Positions 23,057-35,245 of a stretch of 64,000 nucleotides of DNA are shown piece after piece; position 1 is the first letter of the stretch; each line of letters starts with the position of its first letter. A program made the translations under genes and the position numbers. The DNA lies in assembly GCF_020085105.1 (NCBI RefSeq), contig NC_058043.1:757501-821500 (forward strand), in the 5' to 3' direction. The stretch comes from Siniperca chuatsi (lineage: Eukaryota; Chordata; Actinopteri; Centrarchiformes; Sinipercidae). The notes beneath the pieces are model-generated. The model had not been told where the DNA came from and searched no databases. It worked only from the letters and a program-made list of their open reading frames with translations.

Positions 23057-24000
23057 AGATAAAGAGGATGATTATATTTATGATGATGTTTATTTCTTAA
23101 AGGGAAAAGTCTCTGAATTGAACCTGTGAAGCTGCACCTGTCCTCCTGCTGCCTCATTATTACATTATTTTAAATGGACTATAAGAGAACAATGTATAAT
23201 AATAATATATAATAATAATATAATAATATATAATTCTGTTAGCAGGACTGCACCTTTGTATTACTAGTAAAGGTATAAATAGTGTGTATATATTATTTTA
23301 TTGTTTTTTTAGGGTCATCTTTCAGTATTAGCAGTGTGTTTCTGCCCCGTTGATGATGGTAACAACATGTTTCGATATTTGCTGAGTAAATTCTGTTATC
23401 AGAGCTCCAACCAATCAGAAGCTTCTGTAGAAACTAAACTAAAACTGCTCAAAATAAAACAGTTAAATCTTGGTTTTCATCACACATGAACCTTCCCTCC
23501 TTCTCTGATCACTTCTCCCTTTATATCTGCGTTACGTTTCACCGGCCTCAGGCTTCAACGCAGTGCTTCTCATATATTACATCCTGTCAGATGTGTCACT
23601 TACAGTGTGCTGTGTCAGATACATCATATGTTACCGGGAGGTCTCACACCGCAAACCTGACCGCACTCGGTCCTGTCAGTTCACTTCCATGTTTGTCCAG
23701 TTTGAAGAACCTTAAATTTGTGCTTGAGTTCAGTGTGCAACCGTGAAATGTTTCCCCCTCAGCTGCTGCTGTTCCCTGTTCTGACAGCAGGTGGGAGTGT
23801 TGAGCTTCTCTCTTTTCTTCTTCTGAATGATTTATCAGCGTGTACCTCCCTCTCTCCTCTCTGTGTGCTGTGTCTGTATATGTACGTGTGTGTACATGTG
23901 TGTGCGTTTGTGTCTGGGGGGGGGGCAGTCTAATCAACAAATGTCATCTATCTGATGATCCTCGTCAGGCCGATTTTCATCTTACATGTCTGTGCCTGCC

Positions 24001-24127
24001 GTGTGTGTGTGTGTGTGTGTGTAATGTAAGTGTCTCTGAGTTTTATGCGTTTTCACTTTTGCATTCCTTCCTCTGCTGAGCACCTTAAAATGACATATTG
24101 ACAGCTCATTTCATTCTGTTTCGAAGA

Positions 24128-24173
<46 letters not shown>

Positions 24174-24243
24174 TTTTCCTGGTCGGCTGAGCTCTGATTT
24201 GCTGCTGCAGTTTGCCACATCAAGGTCACGCCTGCAGACAATT

Positions 24244-24277
<34 letters not shown>
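24001..24277. repeat. Cluster of (GT)n and (CA)n microsatellites
   Basis: (GT)11 at 24001-24022, (CA)21 at 24130-24171 and (TG)15-16 at about 24246-24277. The inverted order could pair into a hairpin. Confidence 0.95.
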
Positions 24278-24292
24278 ACAGAGGTTTTGCCA

Positions 24293-24420
24293 GTGGTGGA
24301 AGATCTCAGATCTTTTACTCAAGTAAAAGTCCCACTACAACAATGTAAAAATACTTCAGTACAGAAGTATTATCAGCTGAATGCACTTCAAGTATCAAAG
24401 TAAAAGTAAACAAAGTAGTT
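24293..24420 (+). mobile_element. AGTACTT-type MITE terminal fragment
   Basis: It begins cagtggtggaagatctcaga and continues tactcaagtaaaagtcc, aatacttcagtacagaagta and agtatcaaagtaaaagta, the terminal region of the element seen complete near 8.4 and 31.8 kb. Confidence 0.7.
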
Positions 24421-25600
24421 GGATGATAATAAAACCTTGAGTCTTGTACATTGCGTACGATGTGTTTTAATGTGGCTTCTCTGTTCACACTGAACAGAAA
24501 CACTGAACCCCCGGTCAGGTTCGTCTAGTGACAATTCTAGATGGTGGGGGGTGGGGGGGCTTCCCTTTTGCCTTTGTTGTCTCTTTTTCTTTTAACTGGT
24601 GCATTCAGAGGTGGACTTAGTTTAAAACGTGACAGCGTCGAGCTCTTTTCCCCTCAGTGCTTCCAACGAACCAGGAGGACAGATGGCGTCATTAATGGAG
24701 GAGGTGAAAGCTAATGTTTGCGTTATGGCCCCTCAAACTGTCCCCCGGGTTTCATTCATCTCACTTACACAAACTTTTTAGGTCTAATCATGGAAACATC
24801 TCAGTCGTTTAATTAAACACACTGTGTGTGTAAGTAACCCTTTCAGGGTCACAATTAGAGGAAAATATACGCATGTATCAGGAGTTTAGTCTCATTCAGA
24901 CACTGTTAGGTCTAACCATGAAAAATAAAAGGTTTAACACTTTCAATCCAAGCTAAGGCATCTAGTTAAACCTGCAGTGGAGCCAAAGGTCTCCTGTTGT
25001 TAACCTCTGGGATGCATCGCTATCCTTTGTATTTTTGCCATCACAAACTAGCTCTGATTAACCTTTAATTACTCGGTAATCTGTGGATTGTTACGATTAA
25101 CAAGAGTCTGGAGAGACTCGTCATGGAGACAGATTTGTTTGTGGACTCTGACCAGTTGAAATGTTTCAGTCTGAACAGAGTGGAGGCTCGCTACACTATC
25201 GCTTGTTGCTAATAGCTGAATAGTCTTTATGTACGAGTGGAGTTGTTCTGTTTGAATATGTTTTTAATGCTTTTCATCACTTCCGCTCCAACAGCCTCTA
25301 AGGGTGACCAGCCTGACAGCTGCTCAGCGATGCCACTGCTGTGAGCTGACAGTAACAGCTGAAGTTAACATCTTGATCAGCTGCTCTCGTCTCTCAGCCG
25401 GACAGTCACAGGACGTTCACAGAGATTTTAGTGACGACGAGAGTTGTTGGACCAAAAGAAAAGTTCCATCACAGTGAACTTCTGGATTTTTATAATCTTC
25501 TCCCTCTATAAAGGCCGATCAGATGACACAATGACGCCCAGGTATAATAACGGCCTGCGAGCGAGGTAAAGCAACAGTGAACACACCTGTTGGTTTTGAT
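24421..25600. other. No gene seen
   Basis: Intergenic or intronic sequence without a convincing reading frame or recognised repeat. Confidence 0.5.
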
Positions 25601-25603
25601 CAG

Positions 25604-25680
25604 TGACGTCATTAACAACTTCAGCGACTTTATAAAACATACGGACAGATACGGGGAGAGAGAAACAGGAAGCGGCGGGT
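25604..25680 (+). promoter_or_regulatory. Candidate core promoter: CRE, TATA box and splice-donor-like end of exon 1
   Basis: A perfect cyclic-AMP response element tgacgtca (25604-25611) lies 19 bp before a tataaaa box (25631-25637). About 40 bp further on, gcggcgg|gtgagc at 25678 resembles a first-exon splice donor. No downstream coding exon is visible, so the assignment is speculative. Confidence 0.3.
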
Positions 25681-26202
25681 GAGCAGGTGTGTGTGTGTTT
25701 GCAGATTAAAGTAGTTTGTGAGGAAACACTACAATAAGGCGGAGAATGAAAACAGTTTGTGAAGCTCGGAGCTGCTGCCGGTAACCGAGCGCAGGCTGCT
25801 GCGGTTCAAGTCTCAGAGAGACAGAGGGACACGTTGCCACATGTCGTCTCGTTATTTGAATCCTTAATATACAATGTTGTTACGAACACTTAAATAAATA
25901 AATAAAGCTATACAACAAATAGAAGGGTTCAAATCGACCCCAAAAATCCTGTCAGCAAATAATTCCCTGTTGCATTTGGGAACAAAAAAAAACAACTGCA
26001 CAGCAGCGAATAATTGATCTGAAAGTGCTGAATGTTTGATCACCTTTAGCTTCCTGTTGAAGTTAAAGCAGCTGATCCTCCTTCTGATGATCAAACTGTC
26101 ATAATATCCTGCTCCAATACTGTCTAAGTAGAAAATAAAGGGACTTTGTTTCAGAACCTAACATGGCAGCGGCGGGGCATTGTGGGATGGCCGCCCACCA
26201 TT

Positions 26203-26400
26203 GAGTCTGGTTTAGCTCGAGGTTTCTGCCTCTTAAAGGAAGTTTTTCCTTGCCACTGTGGCCAAGTGCTTGCTGGGATTTGTTGGGTCTCTGTAAATAA
26301 TATTATAAAGAGTTTGGTCTAGACCTGCTCTATAGGAAAAGTGCAATGAGATAACTTCTGTTATGAACTGGCGCTGTATAAATAAAATTGAACTGAATTG
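26203..26400 (+). mobile_element. Non-LTR retrotransposon 3' end
   Basis: gaggtttctgcctcttaaag, aagtttttccttgccactgt, ctagacctgctctatagg and the terminal attgaactgaattg are the landmarks of a very common teleost LINE/SINE 3' end. The shorter copy at 6660-6740 shares its right half. Confidence 0.8.
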
Positions 26401-27264
26401 TTTGTGAAACACCTGAGATGTTTCCACTAAAGTCGCTGCTCTCCTCGACGCTGAACTCTGAGCTGAAGCGCTAACGTCATCAACGCACAGAAAAAGACAT
26501 TGATTTCCCAGATGCTTCAGCTCGTTCTCCAGTTGCCAGCTTCCTACTGAAACAATCAATAAGCCTTATTAATGATGAATACAGTGTGGCAGAGAGCTTC
26601 AGCTCTGCCGATACTGAACGTGTCGGTAAAATATAAACCCTTAAACCTTTCATGGTTATGTTCACAGTAGGGATGCAACTATTTTCATTATCAATTATTC
26701 TACGAATTTCTTGAAGTAAAAAGTACTCAGAAATGTTTTTTGGCGCATATTTAACATGTTACAAGAGATAAATGAATAATTAATGAAAGGACAGGTTTGA
26801 ACTTGGAAAATGTATTTTTCATTTCACTGTGTCTTTAAGGACCTACAGTGTCACACAAAGCTGAGAGTTTCAATCTGTAACATATACACAACACAGCTCG
26901 GGGCTAAAACAGTACATGAGCAGCTCCTGTTCATCAGCCTTGCAGTTCAAATCAATCAGGCTGATTGACAAACTGACCAGCTGTCTAGCAGTCGATGCAG
27001 CGGCCCGCTGTGGGAGCTGCTGTTCTGTTAAATGAGATGAAAATGAAGCTTTTTGTTCTTCAGAGAAATGCTGAAGAGGCGTCGCAACAACGGCCATGGG
27101 ATCTGAAACCCATCAGACGTCTGGGATCTCAGTCTGTGTGCAGACGGTGTTTCTAACCAAGCACAGCCGAGGCCACGATCAGCATCCAAAAAGACAAACT
27201 GGTGTGTATTCCACTGGACAAAGTCTATTTTCTCTTTTATAAAAAGGTTTCTGGTTTTATGTGT
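26401..27264. other. No gene seen
   Basis: No supported frame; intergenic sequence leading into the 352-bp satellite. Confidence 0.5.
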
Positions 27265-27294
27265 GCTTATAAAATCCTCTGCAGAAAGCAAAGC

Positions 27295-27336
<42 letters not shown>

Positions 27337-28722
27337 TTCCTGTATATGCACCAAAGTGGGGTCCAAATAAATTCACATGAGAGGTGAGGACCACCCTTCT
27401 GCTATACTTGGAGACAAATGAATGCTGGATTTCAGCACTAGGTGGCTCCCTGACCTCAGTTTCCACCTCAGCTTCTTTAATAAAAACTAAAACATTTTAC
27501 CAGTGAAGTGAGGACCTTTTCATGGGGGTGCTATTGGGTTTGTTTCAGAATAGACTAGTTTAACTGCCTTCTGTCTTTAGCTTGTAGTTAATCTTTGCTA
27601 CCATTTTATGTTTTAGTACAGATAAATAATTTAATAATGCTTATAAAATCCTCTGCAGAAAGCAAAGCAACACACATGCACACACACATTCCTGTATATG
27701 CACCAAAGTGAGGTCCAAATAAATTCACATGAGAGGTGAGGACCACCCTTCTGCTATACTTGGAGACAAATGAATGCTGAATTTCAGCACTAGGTGGCTC
27801 CCTGACCTCAGTTTCCACCTCAGCTTCTTTAATAAAAACTAAAACATTTTACCAATGAAGTGAGGACCTTTTCATGGGGGCGCTATTGGGTTTGTTTCAG
27901 AATAGACTAGTTTAACTGCCTTCTGTCTTTAGCTTGTAGTTAATCTTTGCTACCATTTTATGTTTTAGTACAGATAAATAATTTAATAATGCTTATAAAA
28001 TCCTCTGCAGAAAGCAAAGCAACACACATGCACACACACATTCCTGTATATGCACCAAAGTGAGGTCCAAATAAATTCACATGAGAGGTGAGGACCACCC
28101 TTCTGCTATACTTGGAGACAAATGAATGCTGAATTTCAGCACTAGGTGGCTCCCCTGACCTCAGTTTCCACCTCAGCTTCTTTAATAAAAACTAAAACAT
28201 TTTACCAATGAAGTGAGGACCTTTTCATGGGGGCGCTATTGGGTTTGTTTCAGAATAGACTAGTTTAACTGCCTTCTGTCTTTAGCTTGTAGTTAATCTT
28301 TGCTACCATTTTATGTTTTAGTACAGATAAATAATTTAATAATGCTTATAAAATCCTCTGCAGAAAGCAAAGCAACACACATGCACACACACATTCCTGT
28401 ATATGCACCAAAGTGAGGTCCAAATAAATTCACATGGGAGGTGAGGACCACCCTTCTGCTATACTTGGAGACAAATGAATGCTGAATTTCAGCACTAGGT
28501 GGCTCCCTGACCTCAGTTTCCACCTCAGCTTCTTTAATAAAAACTAAAACATTTTACCAATGAAGTGAGGACCTTTTCATGGGGGCGCTATTGGGTTTGT
28601 TTCAGAATAGACTAGTTTAACTGCCTTCTGTCTTTAGCTTGTAGTTAATCTTTGCTACCATTTTATGTTTTAGTACAGATAAATAATTTAATAATGCTTA
28701 TAAAATCCTCTGCAGAAAGCAA

Positions 28723-28761
<39 letters not shown>

Positions 28762-28762
28762 T
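27265..28762 (+). repeat. Satellite: four tandem units of about 352 bp plus a partial fifth
   Basis: Units begin gcttataaaatcctctgcag at 27265, 27639, 27991, 28344 and 28696 (spacings 374, 352, 353, 352). Middle units are nearly identical. The first unit is longer because its internal CA run is expanded, and the partial last unit ends in another expanded CA run. A ~70-codon minus-strand frame repeats in each unit but has no coding character. Confidence 0.96.
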
Positions 28763-28871
28763 GTCTTCACACAGTGAAAAACAGAGCAAACCTCACTTTT
28801 CCAAACAACTTTTTTTCATATTCTCAGCTACCTAAAATCAACGCGTTATGATTAAGATGGCTGTCACGCTG

Positions 28872-29243
28872 ATGCTGCGTTCCAGGTGCACGACGTCAAA
28901 TGTAAACAAAAAACATGGCTGACCGCGACAAACTGATGTTTCTCTGGCCGGTGCACACAGCCGAACTCTCAGCAGAGCCGCCTCCTCTCATATATAAACC
29001 CAACAGAGGAGGAAACAACGACGCATGAACAGACGCCATTATACACTTTATCTAACGGGACTTTTATCTTCATTCACCCCCCTCCGCCGTTGATAGAAAT
29101 GTAGCCTGATGTGGCTTCCATGGTGCCGCCATGGCTGTGCTGCTTCTTCGTGAAGCACAAGTAGGAGCTCCGACTTTAAGAGCCGTTCCACTTTTTCTAT
29201 TAGGAGTTTGGAAATGCTCAAGAGTTGTCTGGAACGCAGCTTT
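28872..29243. mobile_element. Candidate MITE with GCTGCGTTCCAG inverted ends
   Basis: gctgcgttccagg at the left is matched by ctggaacgcagc at the right, about 370 bp apart, with no coding capacity between. Similar ends occur in common fish MITEs. No target duplication was confirmed. Confidence 0.5.
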
Positions 29244-30135
29244 AGTTTAATCGTTCTGCCAGACATGTGGTAAAGAAACATCAGAAGAAGCTTCTTCTGG
29301 TAGATCTGTGGCGCGTTATTTATGGCTCTATCAACAGATAATTTGCGACTTCAGTCACAACATTTATTAAAATGCGAAATATATATATTTTTTAAGTCAC
29401 AAAGGTTTTATCAAGATCACTGTAAATGAATGAGTTAGCTTTTGTTGACGTTCAAGTGTCGAGTACTCTTTATTATGAGCAGCACACTATGACGACACCT
29501 TCTCACTGCAACTCAAAATCCATTCTTAACCGAAATACATGCCTCCCTTTTTAAAAAGCATTGTCCATCTCACGGTCTTAAATACTAATCACGTGGACCC
29601 AATGTTATAATATCGGACGCTAGAGAGCGACCACAGCGTTTCACTGGGTTAAAGGAAGTGGGATTTTAAGCTAATCAACAGATTTCCTTCAAATTCATCC
29701 CTGAAATCTGTGACAAACAGTTAAACTGTGGCACCTTTGATGCACTTTCACCTCTCTGTCATTATCTTACCTCTTGCTGTAAATCAACCAACACAATTAG
29801 CATCTCCTGACGCTACAGAAGCAGTCTCAGTCTTTAACTGGCTGCAACAGAGAACATCAGCCTAACATCAAAGTGGATTCTGCAGCAGTCAAATCACTGA
29901 AGGAAATTAACTGAATCGTCTTCAGAACGCGGTGAGGTATCAGACTGTGACGCATGGCACTTTCACATCTCCCATAATTACCCATGTCCCTTAAAGGAGA
30001 CGAGATAGTGGAAAAACACATTACTGATTCAGTTTGATCTGAAAACACTGCAGAGAAAGTTGATTGCAGTGAAGATTGAGTGGACCTCCTGGTGACGCTC
30101 AATCACTGCGCTCATTTTCTTATTGACATGAGTAA

Positions 30136-30166
<31 letters not shown>

Positions 30167-30643
30167 GCAGGAAGTTTGATTTGTCAACAATGCTGGACAA
30201 TGAAAACATCAGTAAAACATCCCGAGGGGCAGATTCATTTAGTGTGTGTTTTTATCACAGTGGGAGAAACACAAAGTGTGTATCTGCAACACATTGTAAG
30301 TACAATTTGTGTGTTTGCGTGTTTTTCCCATAAATGCACTGAAAACAGTCGTAAACTATCGTAACTTCTTAAACAGTCACCATAAGCAGCCATTAAACCA
30401 CAGGGGCCAGACTGGGGCGACACGCCATCTAAAGCAGAGGTTTGCAAACTGGGAGGGAGGGGTGAGGCGAGATACTGTGTGAGGTGAGAAGGACAGGTGC
30501 ACGCAGGTGTTTCTAACAGCAACAGCAGGTGGAGCTGATTAAGACACTTTTAAACATTTAGAGACAGATTGCAGTGAATCGAGTAAAAACTAACTTCCGT
30601 CAAATCTGAACCCTTTACCCTTTAACCCTTTACTTCCTATGGA

Positions 30644-30676
<33 letters not shown>

Positions 30677-30804
30677 TGAACACGATGCCACATGCGAGGC
30701 TGAGGTGTGTGATTCATGAGAGGAGCCGTGACACTTTCTTTACAAACACAGAAACAGACGATGGACACACGGGACTGCTGAGACAAACTGAGGGCGTCGC
30801 TAGT
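29244..30804. other. No gene seen; (TG)n and (CA)n runs
   Basis: Contains (TG)13-14 at about 30138-30164 and (CA)14 at about 30646-30674. No supported gene. Confidence 0.5.
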
Positions 30805-31016
30805 CAGCACACAGAGTGCAGCTGAGGCTGATGGGAACGTCATCAGCTCTGCAGGTGTTTGGTCAGAAGCCAAAGTGTCGGACACGTTAACATGTCGACC
30901 TGATGGTGGCGCTAGATGGAAAGTCAGAGGATCAGCAGAGTTATTACAGTTCATCCTGAGGGGAGCATGAACGATGAAGCACGTCTCATCACAGTCCAGC
31001 AGCTGCTGAGACGTTG
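30805..31016 (+). mobile_element. Dispersed CTGAGGCTGATGG repeat fragment
   Basis: It contains gagtgcagctgaggctgatg, ctctgcaggtgtttggtcag, acatgtcgacctgatggtgg and gttcatcctgaggggagcat in family order. Confidence 0.8.
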
Positions 31017-31844
31017 TGGCTCTGAGGACTGAAAGTATGTGTGTGTCGTTTATGCCGCTGCGCTAAATTATACATCAACAAAACTGCAGTCGGATCATCA
31101 AACACAGTTAACAGGGGGGGGGGGGGGCGACCCCCCAATCTGTCTTTCATCTCAACCTCTGATGTAATGAACTGTGTAGTTTTGTGTATTTATGTAACTG
31201 TTTTATATCATGTCTGAATTATTTATTATTTCCATTTTGTCTTTTATTAAAAAGCACTTTGTCACATCTATAAATATGCATTTTACTTATTACCTCATCT
31301 GATGTTGACATATAATAATTATCTGCTTTTTAATTTGAATCAGAACGAGTTTCTACCTTTAGATATTTTGAGCAGTAGCTCATATTTCTGTTCGTACTGA
31401 GCGTCTCGGAGTGAAGTTACTTTGTTTCCAGCTCGCTCCGCTGCCTCCGAGTATAAATAAATAAATCTATTTAAAGCTGCTTTAAAGTATTAAATCAATT
31501 TCAAATGTGCGTGACGGTTCACATGGAGGTCGATCTGCGGCCTCTGACTTCGCAGAGCTCGATGTTACAAATGACTCGTTAATCTCTAGTTTGGAGTTAA
31601 TGTCACCGAACTACACGGAGCTTATCTTCGTCTCCTCGTCGTCCTCAGCTGACGTCATACCTGTGGGCTTCCTTCAGGTGTGACGTCTCTCTGCGACCAC
31701 GATGTGAGGGAAAAGGTAATGGCACCTTCCTGTTTCGTTCACTTAAGAAACACGTTGCTACTTTTATTTCCTGGAACCTGAGAGTTTCATTCTAACGGGT
31801 GTTTCACTATCGGGATTCACAGCTGGCAACACACGACCTTCGCT
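31017..31844. other. No gene seen; poly-G run
   Basis: A run of about 13 G at 31114-31127 is the only notable feature; a CRE-like tgacgtca lies at 31650. Confidence 0.5.
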
Positions 31845-32899
31845 TGGACGTACTTGTACTTTATGCTGCGTTATGCTTCTACTCCGCTACATCTCAGAGG
31901 CAAATATTGTACTTTTTACTTCGCAGACTCCGATTAATAATTACAAAATACAAGTTGTTGTTATAGATTCCAATAAAAGGGGAAATCAGCAGTTTTTAAA
32001 GTCATTAAAATGAGCTCCACCTTCAGCAGCTGCAGTAAAGTGATGAACACATTAATGCAGCAGTAATTATAATCCAGTAATATAATATATATTATTCTGC
32101 ATGATGAGAACTTTTACTTTTCGTAAGTAACATTTTGAATGCAGGACTTTTACTTTTAACAAAGTATTTCTACACAGCTGGATTTGTACTTTTACTTAAA
32201 GCTTCTGGACATTAATACAGCAGCAAACAACTATTTGCTATATAAAGTTATAGAGGAGTGATGACGTCACCCCCCCTCCGAGTGGGACGCCATCGCAGCT
32301 CTTTGTTTTAGTAGCCGTCCGGAAACATGTGCGTGTGTTAGTGTGTGTGTGCGTGTTGGTGCGTGCGTGTCCCTCCCGTGAAGCTGCTGCTGTGAGCTGA
32401 GCGATGTTTTCTCATCCAACTCGGTGAATTAAGGATTTCTTTCGGCCAAACCAGAGCCGGTGACTGTCGGAACAGTGGAAAGACGGTTATATTTTGTTTC
32501 TGTCCAGTCTGAAAGTTTGGATGATCTGTTAGATAAAATTACTGTTTTTGTCAATGGAGTCTGGTGGCGAGCGAGAGCGCTATAACGGCTGTTTCTGGTT
32601 AAACAAAAAGGATCTTGCTGTTTAACAAAAAGGTCTCTGTAGGATCCTTTCCATAATGTCGTTTCAGTGAGTTTTATTTTGTTTGTCGTTTTGTTTTATT
32701 TTCTGTCCAGTGTGAACGAAGTGTGTTTTACGATGATCTCCAAGGTAAAATTACATTTTTTCTCAGTGGAGTCTGGTGCGCCGTAGCGCCCATTTGTTTT
32801 GGTCTGAGATGCTGCTGCTCTGGAGCGACATCTAGTGGCAGTGGATGTGGCCTACAGCTCCTTTAAGTAAAAGATGTGAGCACTTGTTCCACCGCTGCC
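31845..32899 (+). mobile_element. AGTACTT-type MITE, copy 2, split by an insertion
   Basis: The left portion runs from about 31845 to 32199 (tcagaggcaaatattgtact, aatgagctccacctt, tataatccagtaatataata, aatgcaggacttttac, tgtacttttacttaa). The element resumes at 32863 with ttaagtaaaagatgtgagca and ends ccaccgctg at 32896. The 663 bp in between are foreign. Confidence 0.75.
32200..32862. mobile_element. Nested insertion with TTAA target duplication
   Basis: It lies between ttaa at 32196-32199 and ttaa at 32863-32866, exactly where the host MITE is interrupted. It carries two imperfect ~70-bp copies of a segment (about 32503-32569 and 32706-32775, each ending tggagtctggtg), a tatataaag box and a CRE (32262). 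The terminal inverted repeat is weak. A TTAA target suggests a piggyBac-like mover, by inference. Confidence 0.5.
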
Positions 32900-34144
32900 T
32901 GGACTCTTATTGTAAGTTAGTTGGTAGAAGATTCACATAAATCCCTGAAAAGCTGAATAAAAGTTCAATTGCTACAAAAAAGTAAAAGTAAATAGAGGAA
33001 ATGTAATTTATGAGCATTTATGCGAAATGAAGGTGATGGAGGGGTTTTAATGTTTGTTAACGTGCATCACTGAAGCTCAGTCTGAAGCTGGGTCATCCTT
33101 TATTACCTGATCTGTCACATCACACCTCCATTATTTTAGTTCTGTGCTTATATGTTAAAAATTAATTCATGTGATTAAACAAATGATCACACAGCATTTC
33201 TGAGGCAGTGCAGAAAAGCTGCACATGATGCACACAGCCTGAAGTACTCATCACACAGCAACAACTTAAAACAGCCTGCAGCTCCCAAACAGTCCCACGA
33301 TCGCTTCACCTGCACGTCATGTTTTACTCTTTACCATCATGACAATACAGCACAAAACCTTGAACCTCGATACACACAGCAGATGCACGTTAATCCCAGC
33401 ACGGGACTGTATTGCAGTAGGTCTACAAAACTCAGTAAAAACAAATACCAATAATAATAATAATAATAATAATAACTCCCCAGAGGCCAGAGGGACGCCT
33501 TCACATGTCTTGTTGTGTCCAGAAGCTAAAGATATTCACTTCACTGAGACAGAAAACAGAGAAAACACTGGAAAAGCTGGAACCAGAGAACGTTTCAATC
33601 AACTCATCGATCGATCGCTTCAGCTCGACTGTCCAACCGCAAACCAGCAGACGTGTGTGTGTTCTTTGTTAGTTGTGGTTTGTGTTGAGATCAGCTGATG
33701 ATCTTCACAGAAAACTCAGATTTCACTGTGTGGAGTCAAAGTGAGGCAGAGTGATGTAATGTTTAACGTGGTTTGATGCGTCGCCGGCTCCTTTCTGTTG
33801 CTACTGACTGCAGCTTATATTCTGCGTTGAAGTGTGAACTGAAGGGAGTGAAACCATAATTAATGAGATGAATGTGTGTAATTGTGGTTAATATACACAG
33901 TGAAGTGAAACTGTCAGAGGTAACTAATTAAACATTTTATCGACTGTCAATCAGCGGCTTTAGATGGAGCTGGCTGCCTCCGTGTTTGTGCACGAGGTTA
34001 GAAGTCTAAATGACTCCGTATTGATTGCTGCCTGGCAGGGATTCAGCGTCTCGCCCACATTATCAGTCTGTGATGGATCTGAGAGCGTCACAGATAACTG
34101 ATCCGGAGTCGGTATCAGAGAGACGCAACAGAAGATCCACTTTA
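32900..34144. other. No gene seen; (AAT)n
   Basis: An (AAT)8 run lies at about 33450-33474. The 119-codon frame across it has no coding character. Confidence 0.5.
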
Positions 34145-34320
34145 TGATAACTGTCAACATATTATCTGGGCTGGTATTAAAGATACAGCTCTTGATTGGT
34201 TTCACTCCTACCTTTGTGATATACTTTAATATATACCGCCCCCCCGGACCTCTCGTGGCCCCCAAGGGTCAGTATTAGGTCCTCGTTCATTCTCCACTTA
34301 CCTGCAGCCATGCGAGCAGC
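34145..34320 (+). pseudogene. L2-type LINE reverse transcriptase fragment
   Basis: One frame reads AGIKDTALDWFHSYLCDIL, a stop, then GPQGSVLGP with a Ser/Tyr-rich continuation. ALDWFxSYL and PQGSVLGP are hallmark blocks of L2-type reverse transcriptases. The fragment has a deletion and a stop. Confidence 0.75.
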
Positions 34321-34354
34321 TCTGTGAGGCTGTACTTAGACACAGTGGTGCTTT

Positions 34355-35245
34355 GAGCTAAATGCTAACATCAGTATGCTAACAATGCTAATGTACTGAT
34401 GTTTAGCAGGTATAATGTTTACCATGTTCACCATCTTAGTTTAGCGTGTTAGCTTAGGATACGGTCAAACTGCATCCCAAGTAGAATTCAGTAAAATGAT
34501 AAAAAAATCTTCTTGTAAAAAATCCATTACAAAATATTTAAAAGATGCCGGTTAGGGAATAAAAGATCAAACCTCGTATATTTTTCTGCAGTCTCCCATC
34601 CGGGCTGTGGTCAGGTTCAGTCCCTGAGGCAGCGGTGTGGTTGGTGTTAGGGGTAGGGTTAGGTACAAGGGTAGAGGTGTGGTTGGAGCCCATGGGGGGC
34701 CCCCCAGGTCCCAGCCATATGGACAGAAAGCTGAAGGGTCCAGAGACCAAGGCCACCAGTCGAAGGACCGCCCTCCACTCGGCCAACATAACCGGGCAAG
34801 AATAAAATGAAAGATAAAAAAGTTAAATAATAAAATCATTATCAGTAGGAGGGATAACACATACATATATGTTGACAAGTACTATAAATTAACACAAGAG
34901 TTGTTAGTAATAAGTGCTATCAAAATATGGCAACGGTTAGCATGCTAACATTAGCTAGTTAGCAGTGAACACAGAGTGCAGCTGAGGCTGATGGGAGCGT
35001 CAGCAGCTCTGCAGGTGTTTGGTCAGAAACCAAAGTGTCGGACGCGTTAACATGTCGACCTGATGGTGGCGCTAGATGGAAAGTCAGAGGATCAGCAGAG
35101 TTATTACAGTTCATCTTGAGGGGAGCATGAACGATGAAGCACGTCTCATCCAGTAGTTGTTGAGATGTTTCGGTGGTGGACCGACCGACCGACCGTCCAA
35201 CGTTGCCATCCGTAGAGCAGTGGGGCTAGCATGGCTAAAAATGAG
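34355..35245 (+). mobile_element. Dispersed GCTAACATG/TTTAGCAGG repeat, longest copy, split
   Basis: It runs from aacaatgctaatgtactgat and tttagcaggtataatgttta to gcgtgttagc (34453). It resumes at gttagcatgctaacattagc (34936) and goes on to ttgttgagatgtttcggtgg and the ccgacc repeats near 35190, ending near agcatggctaaaa. Confidence 0.75.
34454..34935. mobile_element. Unidentified insertion within the dispersed repeat
   Basis: 482 bp between two gttagc motifs (34448-34453 and 34936-34941) at a point where the host repeat should be continuous. It contains agggttagggt-like and ccatggggggccccccagg stretches. Family unknown. Confidence 0.45.

Larger units (their letters stand above)
20107..23696 (+). 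repeat. Segmental duplication, copy B (carries TRIM gene 2)
   Basis: It is in direct orientation relative to copy A (9275-12823). It keeps the longer upstream region (20595-21028) also present in the inverted copy C, but has lost about 390 bp after the gene that copy A keeps; copy C retains at least the first few bases of that stretch (ccaaacgtatgttg). Confidence 0.92.

Noticed and set aside
27606-28523. Repeated 70-codon minus-strand frame
   Set aside because: It is the same frame copied with each satellite unit; no start context or domain supports a gene.
33339-33698. 119-codon frame with poly-Asn
   Set aside because: The Asn run is the (AAT)n microsatellite; flanks show no homology.
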